Shown piece by piece: positions 10,634 to 24,640 of a stretch of 59,501 nt of DNA; the first letter of the stretch is position 1, and each line of letters begins with the position of its first letter. The notes under the pieces were generated by a model. That model had not been told where the DNA came from, did no database searches, and worked only from the letters and a program-made list of their open reading frames with translations. Source of the DNA: Candidatus Nitrosopumilus sp. (GTDB taxonomy: Archaea > Thermoproteota > Nitrososphaeria > Nitrososphaerales > Nitrosopumilaceae); assembly GCA_018263505.1 (NCBI GenBank), contig JAANXA010000013.1, positions 1 through 59,501 on the forward strand, read 5' to 3'. A program made the translations under genes and the position numbers.

Positions 10634-10858
10634 TTATCTGTCTTTTTTGTAACTATGTTCTTTTTGCAAATGCGTTCTCATATCTTCCATATTTGAAAAA
10701 TATTTTTCACATTTTTTACAATCATATTCTAAATCTTTTCCGTGAATGATCTCATTATGATTCATTAGTTCTTCTTGTTTTGAAAATTTTTTATTGCAAA
10801 CGTTGCATTTGATTTTTTTAAAAAAATCCACTTTATCCAAACTCTGCTTTTTTACCAT
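10634..10858 (-). CDS. C2H2 zinc-finger protein
   Basis: Two C-x2-C-x12-H-type fingers; start re-assigned to MVKKQSLDK, overlapping the upstream zinc-ribbon ORF by about 26 nt. Confidence 0.7.
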   Translation of the reverse strand: MVKKQSLDKVDFFKKIKCNVCNKKFSKQEELMNHNEIIHGKDLEYDCKKCEKYFSNMEDMRTHLQKEHSYKKDR

Positions 10859-11243
10859 CCCAGCATTTTCTACACAACTGACCTTCAATTTTCCAATCCC
10901 CTTTTGGATTATACCTGATTAACCCTATCTTTATACCACATAATGAACAGAAATTTTTCTTCTTTCCAAAATTCTCTTCTTTTTTATCAAAACAATTTTT
11001 GCAAAGCAATCCATCCATATCCCATTGCCATCTTGGTTCCCATAGATCTGTTATTTTCTGGGTTTTTTTACATTCTATGCACGGTTGTCTAACTTTTCCT
11101 TCATAGTATTCTTTAGATTTTTCAAAATGACAATCTCCGCATAATGATCCTTTGATATTCCATTCTTTTTTTGGTTTGTGTCTGTGAGTTAGTTCCTTGT
11201 CACATACCGCACAATTTTTTGGTTTTTTACTAAATAATCCCAT
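10833..11243 (-). CDS. Multi-zinc-ribbon protein (repeated CxxC pairs)
   Basis: Six CxxC pairs in 136 aa, with repeated W-x-GxLC-x2-C units. Confidence 0.75.
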   Translation of the reverse strand: MGLFSKKPKNCAVCDKELTHRHKPKKEWNIKGSLCGDCHFEKSKEYYEGKVRQPCIECKKTQKITDLWEPRWQWDMDGLLCKNCFDKKEENFGKKKNFCSLCGIKIGLIRYNPKGDWKIEGQLCRKCWDGKKAEFG

Positions 11244-11305
11244 TTGAAGATCTATGATATGACATATTCTATAAATGTAAATAAAAATAAAAATATCAAA
11301 AATGG

Positions 11306-11428
11306 TTATTGGGTTAGAATTTTTTCAAGAGCTTGACTAGCATTTAACATGCCATTTCTCTTAGCAAATTCTTCGATCATTTTGTATTGTTTTGTAGTAA
11401 AACAAACTGGCATTGAACGTTTTTCCAT
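11306..11428 (-). CDS. Small ribbon-helix-helix-like protein (MEKRSMPVCFTTKQYKMIEEFAKRNGMLNASQALEKILTQ)
   Basis: 40-aa ORF read manually; beta strand then two helices in the RHH pattern. Confidence 0.6.
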   Translation of the reverse strand: MEKRSMPVCFTTKQYKMIEEFAKRNGMLNASQALEKILTQ

Positions 11429-11504
11429 ATTTTGTATTTCTCTTATTTCCTAATATCCCTTTCTCTTAGCAAAGATATTTCAAACCATTTTTTTTATCTT
11501 ATCT

Positions 11505-12014
11505 GTGGTTAAAAAACGACAAATTCTAGTTGTTGGACATAATACAAATGGCTGTACTGCTGAGCATGAAAGAATTGCATATGAAATTGGTGCAGAAATT
11601 GCAAAATCTGAATCTGTTTTGATTACTGGTGGATTGGGTGGTGTTATGCAAGCTGCATCTCATGGTGCTCATGATGAAAATGGTTTAACTGTGGGAATTA
11701 TTCCTCAAGATGATGCTCATCATGCCAATGAATACTGTGATATTGTAATTCCTACTGGGATGGGATTCACTCGTGATTTTCTTAATGCGTTATCTTCTGA
11801 TGGTGTAATAATTGTAGGTGGTGGTTCTGGTACTTTATCTGAAGTATGTGCATCATACATGTCAAAAAAACCAATGGTGGCAATGCGGAATTTTTCTAGT
11901 TCGATTACACCATATATTGATGGATTTTTGGATCATAGGGAACATGTAAAAATAATTGGTGCAGATACTCCTAAAGAGGCTGTAGCAAAAATTTTAGAAT
12001 TGATCTCTACATAA
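11505..12014 (+). CDS. LOG/TIGR00725-like Rossmann protein (lysine-decarboxylase-like fold)
   Basis: GGLGGVMQAASHGA and GGGSGTLSEV motifs; GTG start. Confidence 0.85.
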   Translation: MVKKRQILVVGHNTNGCTAEHERIAYEIGAEIAKSESVLITGGLGGVMQAASHGAHDENGLTVGIIPQDDAHHANEYCDIVIPTGMGFTRDFLNALSSDGVIIVGGGSGTLSEVCASYMSKKPMVAMRNFSSSITPYIDGFLDHREHVKIIGADTPKEAVAKILELIST

Positions 12015-12048
12015 TCTTCTTTAATTAAAAGAACTAAACTATAATCAG

Positions 12049-12297
12049 ATGGTTATACAAAATGATCATGAATGTAAAGAGTTAATTGCAAAACTAAACA
12101 AAGGATTACCGCCACAAATGATTGACGAAATTATAACATATCTTGAAAAAACAAATAATTCTGAATATCTGCTTACTTTAGTAAAATATCTAAATAATCA
12201 AAACATACAATCTAGAAATTCTGTATGGGCGTTGAGTAGTCAAATTTCTATGATTGGTGAAGATGTTTCAAAGATTAAAGAACATTTAGGGATTTAG
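12049..12297 (+). CDS. Hypothetical protein
   Basis: 82-aa ORF with coding-like composition. Confidence 0.5.
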   Translation: MVIQNDHECKELIAKLNKGLPPQMIDEIITYLEKTNNSEYLLTLVKYLNNQNIQSRNSVWALSSQISMIGEDVSKIKEHLGI

Positions 12298-12321
12298 TTT
12301 TTTTAAACTTTACATATTTTA

Positions 12322-13461
12322 TCATTGCATGGAAATCAGTAATGGATCTGGCGTATAAAATTCACCATTTTCATTTGCTAATTTATTTAATTCATTAACA
12401 ATATTTGCAATTCCAATTTGTTTGGCTGTTTCAAACAATGGTTTTCTCAATCCCAATCCTAATTGTGATGCCTTCTCAATCTCTTCAACATCACTTGCAC
12501 CATTAGAAATTAACCATGCGGCATTATTTAGAATGTTTGCCACTAATTGAATTGGATTACATTTTGTAGCTAATTCTTCAGATAATGCAACTCTTTCATA
12601 CTTATCATCTGAATACTTGTAAAATCCCTCTCCTGATTTTTGTCCTAATTTTTTCTCATCAAACATTTTTTCAATTAATGGATGTGGTTTGATTACTTTT
12701 TTATCTCTGAGATACATTTCTTGTGTTGCTTTGTGTATTACATCCATTCCTGTAAAGTCTGCCAATTCAAAAATTCCCATTGGAAATCCTAAATTTAATT
12801 TGAATGCTGAATCAATCTCTTCTAATGTTAAATTTTCTCTATCTTTGAGATAACATGCTTCATGAACTAACGGAATGAATAACCTATTGATTATAAAACC
12901 TGGTACATCTTTTCTACATATTACGGCTTGTTTGTTAACTGATTTTACATAATCTAATGTTAAATCCGTAACTTGTTGTAGTGTTTTTCCTCCTGGAATC
13001 ACTTCTACCAATTTCATTAGTTGTGGAGGATTAAAAAAATGAATTCCTATGAATTTATCTGGTCGTGATGTCGTGTTTGCAATTTCCGTAATTGGCAATG
13101 TACTTGTATTTGATGCAAAAATTACTTCGGGTGCTGCAGCTTTGTCTAATTCAGCATATACTTTTTTCTTTAATTCCATGATTTCTGGAACTACTTCTAT
13201 CACCATCTCTGCATTTTTGACAGATTCACTCAAATCTACAATTGGTGTAATTCTTGAAAATATTACATCTCCTTCTTCTTTGGAAATTTTTTCTTTTGAT
13301 ACTAATTTATCTAAACTCCATCTTATTTTTTCCATAGCTTTATCCAAAAATTCTTGTTTGATATCACGTAGAACTACATTATATCCTGCAGTAGCTGATA
13401 CTTGAGCAATTCCGTGTCCCATAACTCCTGATCCTAAAATTGTGATATTTTTTATTGTCAT
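12322..13461 (-). CDS. 3-hydroxyacyl-CoA dehydrogenase (3HP/4HB-cycle-type candidate)
   Basis: GSGVMGHGIAQ and FFNPPQLMKLVEVIPG motifs; start re-assigned to MTIKNITILG. Confidence 0.92.
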   Translation of the reverse strand: MTIKNITILGSGVMGHGIAQVSATAGYNVVLRDIKQEFLDKAMEKIRWSLDKLVSKEKISKEEGDVIFSRITPIVDLSESVKNAEMVIEVVPEIMELKKKVYAELDKAAAPEVIFASNTSTLPITEIANTTSRPDKFIGIHFFNPPQLMKLVEVIPGGKTLQQVTDLTLDYVKSVNKQAVICRKDVPGFIINRLFIPLVHEACYLKDRENLTLEEIDSAFKLNLGFPMGIFELADFTGMDVIHKATQEMYLRDKKVIKPHPLIEKMFDEKKLGQKSGEGFYKYSDDKYERVALSEELATKCNPIQLVANILNNAAWLISNGASDVEEIEKASQLGLGLRKPLFETAKQIGIANIVNELNKLANENGEFYTPDPLLISMQ

Positions 13462-13514
13462 ATGTACCAAAAATTTGGTATCCTTTATAATGTATTTCAA
13501 AATATTCTTGATTC

Positions 13515-13691
13515 ATGGGATTATTCAATCGTAAGAAGAATGGCAGTGATGCCTCAACTACAACAAAATGTGAAAAATGTGGTACTGATTTACATGATCC
13601 TGAACGTCTAAAAAAACATATGAAAAAAGCACATGGGAACATCCCTGCAAAAAAACTTGATCCTAATGCAGGTGATGGTGGAACTTGGTAA
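13515..13691 (+). CDS. Small C2H2-like zinc-finger protein (58 aa)
   Basis: MGLFNRKKNGSDASTTTKCEKCGTDLHDPERLKKHMKKAHGN... read manually. Confidence 0.75.
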   Translation: MGLFNRKKNGSDASTTTKCEKCGTDLHDPERLKKHMKKAHGNIPAKKLDPNAGDGGTW

Positions 13692-13827
13692 TGTGGAATT
13701 AAATTTTAATAAAAAAACGATTAGTTTTTGGTGATGTAATTATTAAAATTTGATAAATGCTTTGCATGGCTATTTACTGTTTTATCTAAATCGATGATTT
13801 AATATCTTAAAAACCCTCTAATTTTTT

Positions 13828-14235
13828 ATGAGTTGTATTTTTTGTAAAATAGTTTCAGGTGAAATTCCTACAAAAATACTTGCTCAAAGTAATTCATCGA
13901 TATCTTTTTTTGATGCTTTTCCCCTTGCAAAAGGGCATGTACTGGTGATTCCAAAAAAACATCATCAAAAAATCCAGGATATGACTAGTGATGAAAACTC
14001 TGATCTATTTTCGTTAGTTTATTCCATGGTTTCTAAAGTTGACTTGATTAGTAATTCTACTTTAATTGCAATTCATAATGGTAAAGATGCTGGTCAAGAA
14101 GTTCCTCATGTTCATGTCCATTTGGTACCTAGAAATAAAAATGATACAGCTGGTGCAATTCACAGTATGTTTGATTCTACTGTTAATCTTTCTGAATCTG
14201 AAATTGAAGAGTTGTATGACACTCTAAAAATTTAA
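13828..14235 (+). CDS. HIT family protein
   Basis: CIFCKIVSGEIP and HVHVHLVPR motifs. Confidence 0.95.
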   Translation: MSCIFCKIVSGEIPTKILAQSNSSISFFDAFPLAKGHVLVIPKKHHQKIQDMTSDENSDLFSLVYSMVSKVDLISNSTLIAIHNGKDAGQEVPHVHVHLVPRNKNDTAGAIHSMFDSTVNLSESEIEELYDTLKI

Positions 14236-14239
14236 ACCA

Positions 14240-14893
14240 TCAAGGGAATATACTTTCTTTTGATTCTAAATCCTCTATTCTAATTGCTTTAGTGGGGCAT
14301 GTCTCTGCTGCATTCATTATTTTATTTCTACTTGCTCCTTTTTGATTAATTACTGATGATTTTGGATTGGACATTTTCTGTTTGTTTATTTCAAAAACAT
14401 TTGGTGCAATTGTTTCACAACTACAGCATCCAATGCATTTACTTTTATCTACATTAACAAAAATTTCTGCTTCTTTGGGTGATTTTCTCTCATACTCTTC
14501 ATCTTTTTCACTTACATTCATTTTTGAATTATAATCTTCCCAAAACTGTTTTTCATATTCTTCCCAAAAACTAGGGTTTTCTTTTTCCATTGTCTGTGTG
14601 TATTTACCCCAATCTTGTTGTGGTACATTTCCATCGTCTGGTGCACCCCATTCAGGTTTTCTCTTAAAATTATTTTTGATATTTTGTGAATGTATTTGAT
14701 TTTTTGTTACATTTTTAGATTTAGTTTTTTTTAAAATATTATATGCCTCTGTTATTTTTTTAAATTCTGAATCTTTTTTACCATTTTTATCTGGATGTAA
14801 TTCTAATGCTAATTTTCTATATGATGATTTAATCTCATCCTGTGTGGCATCACTATCCATGTTTAGTATTTTGAGTGCTTGATATGTATTCAC
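14240..14893 (-). CDS. J-domain (DnaJ-like) protein fused to a C-terminal ferredoxin domain
   Basis: HPDKNG J-domain motif; CIGCCSCETIAPNVF...CPTKAI 4Fe-4S motif. Confidence 0.9.
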   Translation of the reverse strand: MNTYQALKILNMDSDATQDEIKSSYRKLALELHPDKNGKKDSEFKKITEAYNILKKTKSKNVTKNQIHSQNIKNNFKRKPEWGAPDDGNVPQQDWGKYTQTMEKENPSFWEEYEKQFWEDYNSKMNVSEKDEEYERKSPKEAEIFVNVDKSKCIGCCSCETIAPNVFEINKQKMSNPKSSVINQKGASRNKIMNAAETCPTKAIRIEDLESKESIFP

Positions 14894-14953
14894 AAACTTT
14901 AATGATTTCTCATTAGATAAAAATAATTTCAGCCCTTTAGTTATTAGTTTAAT

Positions 14954-15316
14954 CTATTCTAAAATTTTTTCATCTTCTTGTTTCCATGCTGGCTCTACAA
15001 TACATAAAAAAACTAATTCACTTGAGCCTATATTTTTAATAAATTGCTCTGAATTTGGTGGAACATATACTGAATCATTTTTACACAAATGAAATTTTTC
15101 ATTGTTTATTTCTAAAACTCCATTACCTTCTAAAATATAATAAATTTCAGATGATCTTATTTTATGAATTTTTGATTTTGCTCCTGGTTCTAATGTAAAC
15201 TGAGCGAGACTATAATTGATTCCATTTGATGTATTGTGAGGATGGAAATACTGTTTGATTTTGGTGTCTTCATCACCTTGAACCGATTTAATTTCTTCAT
15301 TTCTTTTTAATGACAT
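14954..15316 (-). CDS. Cupin-domain protein
   Basis: KIHKIRSSEIYYILEGNGVLEI...VPPNSEQ cupin motifs. Confidence 0.85.
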   Translation of the reverse strand: MSLKRNEEIKSVQGDEDTKIKQYFHPHNTSNGINYSLAQFTLEPGAKSKIHKIRSSEIYYILEGNGVLEINNEKFHLCKNDSVYVPPNSEQFIKNIGSSELVFLCIVEPAWKQEDEKILE

Positions 15317-15318
15317 TT

Positions 15319-15771
15319 CTAAATTATTTTAGAAACTTTGTTTTTAAAATCTGATTCATACCATGTTGTTTTATATTCGGCATTTTTTCTAGGCAATATG
15401 TTTATTGCAATATGTGAAAAATCTTTTTTACTAATTGCTCCATGTGTATGAAGTGTTTTTGCAGGAATGTGAACAATGTCTCCTTCATTTAGATTTATTT
15501 TCTCTACACTTTTAATTTTAAATTCAGTTTTTTTTATTCCATATTTTCTAAATATTTCTAAACTACCTTTCCCTTTCACTCCAATTAAAACTTGATTCCC
15601 GTTGTGCCAATGAATCTTTGTTTTCGAACCATTCTCAAAATGTACATGATAAATATCTTGATCTTTTGCTTTAATCTTTTTTGAAAGAACTTTCATCCAT
15701 GTTTTATCTGTAAACCACTTTGGATTTACTTTCCTTTGATCATCCACTCCAAAAATATTTGATTTTTTCAT
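15319..15771 (-). CDS. Cupin-like protein
   Basis: KTKIHWHNGNQVLIGVKGKG...GDIVHIPAKTLHTHGA. Confidence 0.75.
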   Translation of the reverse strand: MKKSNIFGVDDQRKVNPKWFTDKTWMKVLSKKIKAKDQDIYHVHFENGSKTKIHWHNGNQVLIGVKGKGSLEIFRKYGIKKTEFKIKSVEKINLNEGDIVHIPAKTLHTHGAISKKDFSHIAINILPRKNAEYKTTWYESDFKNKVSKII

Positions 15772-15772
15772 G

Positions 15773-16135
15773 TTAAATCCTATTCAGAATTTTTTTCTTT
15801 TTTGCTTGAAATTCTTTTTCTGTAATTATATTTGATTTACGTAACTTGCCTAATCTCTTTAATGTCTCTAAATCCTCATGTGTATTTGACGTTACATTTT
15901 TTGCTACTGTTAATCCTTCTGTAATTTTTGCCATTCCTTTTTTTTGCAAAGATTTTCTTTCTTTCTTAGCTTGATTTTGAAGATCTTTACTTGTCTTTGA
16001 TGCTTGTTTTGCTGTCATTGTTCCTAATTCTACTGCATCATCTAAAATTTCATCAGCTCTTTTGATTCCTTCTTGAATTGCTTTATCTGCTTTTTTTAGA
16101 AGTTTCTCAATATGTCCTTTTTTTGCAGATCCCAT
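15773..16135 (-). CDS. Hypothetical helical protein with a C-terminal SHOCT-like motif
   Basis: C-terminus LKRLGKLRKSNIITEKEFQAKKKKIL resembles a short C-terminal domain. Confidence 0.6.
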   Translation of the reverse strand: MGSAKKGHIEKLLKKADKAIQEGIKRADEILDDAVELGTMTAKQASKTSKDLQNQAKKERKSLQKKGMAKITEGLTVAKNVTSNTHEDLETLKRLGKLRKSNIITEKEFQAKKKKILNRI

Positions 16136-16215
16136 GTCTACTAACTGTTTTCAAATCTATTATTTCTTTCTTACAAGAATTTGTTTTATAGGTGATATTC
16201 TAATGTTGATTATAT

Positions 16216-16920
16216 TTGAAAAAATCTAACGATGTTAAAATTACAGTTTTAAGAAAAAATCTTGAAGAAGAAGATGCATTAGAAATTATTGAACAAAAGA
16301 AAAATACTCCATTCAAATCTCTATTATCTCGCCCAAAAAAAGAAAATATCCATATTCATTCTTTGAAATTATACTATGAATGTATTTTAATGGTATCTGG
16401 AAAATACATTGCAGATTATTTTAGAAAAGCAACACATTCAATTTCTGTTAGTTCTAATGTTCGTGAAATTGTTTTAGCCGATGGTACCTTTCCAATTCGT
16501 TCAAAATCTGGATTCAAAAAAGCGTTTGTTGGGAAACGTGGAAAAAATAAAATTGATCTTAAAGTGGAAGAACATGTATTTGTAGAAGAAGAAGATGAAC
16601 TTACATTTGATCATCATGGTAATGAAATTAAATTCCCGTTTAAAGTAAATTCCAAAACAATTGAAAATTATCCTAAACGATTATTGGAAAAAAATCAACC
16701 CAATATCAAAAAACCTGAATTAACTATTGAATCTGCATTAACAAAATTACAATCACAATTAAAAAAACCTCTAGAATCTGATGTTCGAGATATTTCTGAA
16801 GAATTTGTTTTACGTGAAATAACTGAATTATATGTTCCAATTTTTGAAGCAAGATTAATCGGACCGAAAAAGAAAGTCGGAATTATTAGGATAGATGCAG
16901 TTCGTAAAAAAATTTTATAA
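16216..16920 (+). CDS. Conserved hypothetical protein
   Basis: 234-aa ORF with coding-like composition. Confidence 0.7.
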   Translation: MKKSNDVKITVLRKNLEEEDALEIIEQKKNTPFKSLLSRPKKENIHIHSLKLYYECILMVSGKYIADYFRKATHSISVSSNVREIVLADGTFPIRSKSGFKKAFVGKRGKNKIDLKVEEHVFVEEEDELTFDHHGNEIKFPFKVNSKTIENYPKRLLEKNQPNIKKPELTIESALTKLQSQLKKPLESDVRDISEEFVLREITELYVPIFEARLIGPKKKVGIIRIDAVRKKIL

Positions 16921-17736
16921 TTTTACTAATTTTTTAAATTGATCATTTCCGTGTAACTTTGTAAAAATTGGTTCCTCTTTTGCCCATGTTCTAATTATTT
17001 TTGGGTTTTTTGAAACAGCTTGCTTAAGTAATTCTAATGATTCTGGATACATTTCCAATGCAGCTTTACTTCTTGATTTTGCATAAATTACATTCACATT
17101 ATCTTTGAATTTCTTTAAAATTTCATCAAATACATCTAGTGCTTTTTCATGTTTCCCTAATTCTGCTAATTGGACACCTTTTTGAAAAAATGCATCTTGA
17201 TTGTTTGGATACTTTTTACAAATATTTTGAAAACAATTTAACGCTTCTTCATGTCTCTTCATTTTTCCTAAAACAATTCCTTTGTACACCATTGCATTTG
17301 GTTTTCTCGGGTCAGCTGAAATAGCTTTTTCCAACGTTGTTAACGCTTCTTCATGTTCTTGGAGTTTATCCAGTAATACCCCTTTGTTAAAATAGGATGC
17401 TGCATATTTTGGATCTGATTCAATTGCTTTATCATAACATTCTGATGCATCCTGGATGTTTCCCATCTCTGCCATTGCAATTCCTTTATTGTTAAATGCC
17501 TGGGCATCATTTGGATTAATCTCTAATAATTTATCAAAACATGTAACTGAATCTGTGTATTTTTTAATTTGATTTAATGCTAAACCTTTATTGTATAATG
17601 CTTCAATGTTTTTTGAATCTTGTTTTAGGACCTTGTTGAATAAAGCAATTGCAGCTTTTGGTTGCCCTTTATCCATTAATGACATACCGTCATACATCAA
17701 ATCTTCAGGTTTCTCTTTAGAACCAAATAATCCCAT
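16915..17736 (-). CDS. Tetratricopeptide-repeat protein
   Basis: Several consecutive TPR units (ALxxFxxxLxxxPxxxxAxxxKG). Confidence 0.93.
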   Translation of the reverse strand: MGLFGSKEKPEDLMYDGMSLMDKGQPKAAIALFNKVLKQDSKNIEALYNKGLALNQIKKYTDSVTCFDKLLEINPNDAQAFNNKGIAMAEMGNIQDASECYDKAIESDPKYAASYFNKGVLLDKLQEHEEALTTLEKAISADPRKPNAMVYKGIVLGKMKRHEEALNCFQNICKKYPNNQDAFFQKGVQLAELGKHEKALDVFDEILKKFKDNVNVIYAKSRSKAALEMYPESLELLKQAVSKNPKIIRTWAKEEPIFTKLHGNDQFKKLVKL

Positions 17737-17791
17737 ATTTGTTCTGATTTGATATTGCTAATGAAAGTTTGGCTTGGAATTTTATTTGAAT

Positions 17792-19081
17792 TTAGAAATT
17801 CTGTGAGGCTGAAATCATTTTTTTAATATCTTCTTTTGAATGTGCATCTGATATTGCTCCTAATTTCCCTGGCAAAAAGAATATTCCATCATGTGCTGTC
17901 ATCTTAAAATGATATTTTGTAAGTTGTGTAATGTCACATTTTGCAACATCTGTTGCATTATGAATTTCTGAAATTTCATTATTTAGAAAATGAGTCATGA
18001 ATAATGATCCTTTTCCTGTAACTATTACTCTTCCATCAAACACTTTTGATAGTTCTTTTCTTGCAAAATCCCCTAACTTGTTAATTTTTGAATAAATCGT
18101 TTTTTTTGTTTTTAATTGATTTAGTGTTGCAAGTCCCGTCACCATTGATGATGGATTTGCAGAAAATGTACCTCCTCCAACATAGGAACGTTCTATTTTC
18201 TTTTTTCCTGTTGTGTCTGCATACTTCATAATTTCATTTTTTCCACAAATTACTCCTATTGCCATTCCTCCACCTACAATCTTTCCTAAAGTTACAATAT
18301 CTGGATTTAATTTCATTGTGGTGTATAAACATCCAAATCTAAATCTAAACCCTGTCACAATTTCATCTAAAATAAATAATGATTTATTTTTATGAACAAA
18401 TTCTTGAATCCCTTTCAAAAATTCTGTAGTTGCCGGAATACATCCTCCACCACCTAGCACTGGTTCGATAATAACTCCTGCCAGATCTTTTGCATGTTTT
18501 TTTAAAATAGAAATTGATTTCTCTAAATCATTGTAAGGAATGGAAATAATTTTTTCTTCATTGATTATCCCACTACTCTCTGATTCTGAAAATGGCCAGT
18601 TGACTGATTTTAATAAGTCAGATGTATATCCATGCCATCCTCCATCAATTTTTGCAATAATTTTTTTTCCTGTTGCTGAACGTGCAAGTCTTACTGCATA
18701 CATTGTAGCTTCAGTTCCTGATGTAACGTAACGAATTTTTTCAGCTACTGGAACATTTTTTGAAATTAATTCAGATAACAAAATAGTTTGTTCATTTACA
18801 GTTCCATACATCCAACTTTTCTCAATTTGTTTCTTTAGAGATTCTTTAACTTTTTTTGAACCATGGCCCAGAATTAAACTCCAATGTCCCATCCAATAAT
18901 CTGTATATTTATTTTCATCAACATCCACTAAATTTTTCCCCAGTGATTTTTTCACTACAAATGGATATGGTTCAAAAAATCTTATGTTGTGTGATACACC
19001 ATTAATGTGAAGTTTTTTAGATTTTGTAAATAATGCGGCTGATTTTTTTGTCTTTTTCTTATATTCTGAGAGATAATTCAA
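17792..19081 (-). CDS. Glutamate-1-semialdehyde-aminomutase-like class III aminotransferase
   Basis: [11 protein letters not shown] motif, GGWHGYTSD. Confidence 0.85.
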   Translation of the reverse strand: MNYLSEYKKKTKKSAALFTKSKKLHINGVSHNIRFFEPYPFVVKKSLGKNLVDVDENKYTDYWMGHWSLILGHGSKKVKESLKKQIEKSWMYGTVNEQTILLSELISKNVPVAEKIRYVTSGTEATMYAVRLARSATGKKIIAKIDGGWHGYTSDLLKSVNWPFSESESSGIINEEKIISIPYNDLEKSISILKKHAKDLAGVIIEPVLGGGGCIPATTEFLKGIQEFVHKNKSLFILDEIVTGFRFRFGCLYTTMKLNPDIVTLGKIVGGGMAIGVICGKNEIMKYADTTGKKKIERSYVGGGTFSANPSSMVTGLATLNQLKTKKTIYSKINKLGDFARKELSKVFDGRVIVTGKGSLFMTHFLNNEISEIHNATDVAKCDITQLTKYHFKMTAHDGIFFLPGKLGAISDAHSKEDIKKMISASQNF

Positions 19082-19216
19082 AAGTGATCTTAAAAAATAT
19101 CTGTAACATTTTAACTATTGATTTTTAAAAACTTATTCTTCTTTGTGCCTGATATGACTTGATCTTTATTCTAATTTTTTCAATATTTCAGTCGATCACA
19201 TATAATTTCACGCATG

Positions 19217-19225
19217 GTTTATATG
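19217..19225 (+). promoter_or_regulatory. Putative TATA box of the rRNA operon
   Basis: TTTATATGG about 230 nt upstream of 16S. Confidence 0.45.
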
Positions 19226-19366
19226 GATTCTGACTTTGTTGGCTTCTGCATACGTAACGCAATAGGCGGCGCTTGTGATGAAGTGTGGCAATATGCCATT
19301 TTGTGATTCATGGGCCTCCAGTTACGCATACAAAAATGAGGACTTGATCAAAAGATCATGATCTGA

Positions 19367-19385
19367 GATGTGAAGATTATGTGCA
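19367..19385 (+). other. Left arm of the pre-16S processing stem
   Basis: GATGTGAAGATTATGTGCA pairs with TGTACATAATCTTCATATC at 20942-20960 (19 bp, 2 G-U). Confidence 0.85.
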
Positions 19386-19448
19386 TCCGTCAATTCCAAT
19401 TAAAGTACAAATGTACTTCAATAATCAAGACCAAAAGAAAAAAATTCA

Positions 19449-20922
<1,474 letters not shown>

Positions 20923-20941
20923 GACAAGGAAAGTGTACGGG

Positions 20942-20960
20942 TGTACATAATCTTCATATC
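20942..20960 (+). other. Right arm of the pre-16S processing stem
   Basis: Complementary to 19367-19385. Confidence 0.85.
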
Positions 20961-21047
20961 AAATTCATCGATGCAATGCATCACGAAAGTGATGTATGAA
21001 GGATGTAGTGGGACTCTGCCAGGAGTCTTGCAATGATCGTCGTGCAT

Positions 21048-21061
21048 AGTCGTGTAATATG
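21048..21061 (+). other. Left arm of the pre-23S processing stem
   Basis: AGTCGTGTAATATG is perfectly complementary to CATATTACACGACT at 24185-24198. Confidence 0.8.
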
Positions 21062-21071
21062 TGGCTGAATA

Positions 21072-24067
<2,996 letters not shown>

Positions 24068-24070
24068 CAG

Positions 24071-24120
24071 CCACTTACATAGAGACTATGCGCGATGATT
24101 CATTTCTATCATCTAAGTGG
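24071..24120 (+). other. Predicted three-way-junction element in the pre-23S 3' trailer
   Basis: CCACTTA/TAAGTGG outer stem, CATAG-aga-CTATG and GATGAT/ATCATC inner hairpins. Confidence 0.6.
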
Positions 24121-24184
24121 AATATACACGACTTGTACGATGATTTTATTTTTAATCACTCCCTAGTGTAAACTAGGTATCCAT

Positions 24185-24198
24185 CATATTACACGACT
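24185..24198 (+). other. Right arm of the pre-23S processing stem
   Basis: Complementary to 21048-21061. Confidence 0.8.
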
Positions 24199-24397
24199 AA
24201 AATTATCTTGAATTTTTTAAGTTAAATTTTGATTTATTTAATTAAAAATTTGATAACTTTTTTTAAAAAATAAATGAATTTACTAAACATTTATTGAGAA
24301 ATAATTGATTCTATATCATAATTATTCAGTAAATTTTGATTATTACTTATATGTATCAACATTGTATTGAATCTATGAAAATAGGAGTCACACAATA

Positions 24398-24637
24398 ATG
24401 GCAACAGCTTATGTCCTCATAAACTGTGAGCTAGGTTCTGAAGAAGCAGTAATCTCAGAGCTAAAATCTATTGAAGGTGTAACTGAAGTACACGGCACCT
24501 TTGGAGCATATGACATCTTGGCAAAAGTTGAATCCAACCAAGTAGAGGCATTACGTGAAACCATTACCTGGAAGATTCGAAAAATTCCAAAAATTCGCTC
24601 TACATTGACACTGATGGGAATTCAGGGTCAAGAATAA
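24398..24637 (+). CDS. Stand-alone Lrp/AsnC ligand-binding (RAM) domain protein
   Basis: AYVLINCELGSE...GTFGAYDILAKVES...ITWKIRKIPKIRSTLTL; no HTH. Confidence 0.93.
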   Translation: MATAYVLINCELGSEEAVISELKSIEGVTEVHGTFGAYDILAKVESNQVEALRETITWKIRKIPKIRSTLTLMGIQGQE

Positions 24638-24640
24638 TCG

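Noticed and set aside
19275-19366. C/D box sRNA in the 16S leader (GTGATGA ... CTGA)
   Set aside because: Box spacing is long and no D'/C' pair or guide was identified; likely part of leader hairpins.
20923-21047. Spacer tRNA-Ala between 16S and 23S
   Set aside because: Spacer contains processing arms only; no tRNA consensus.
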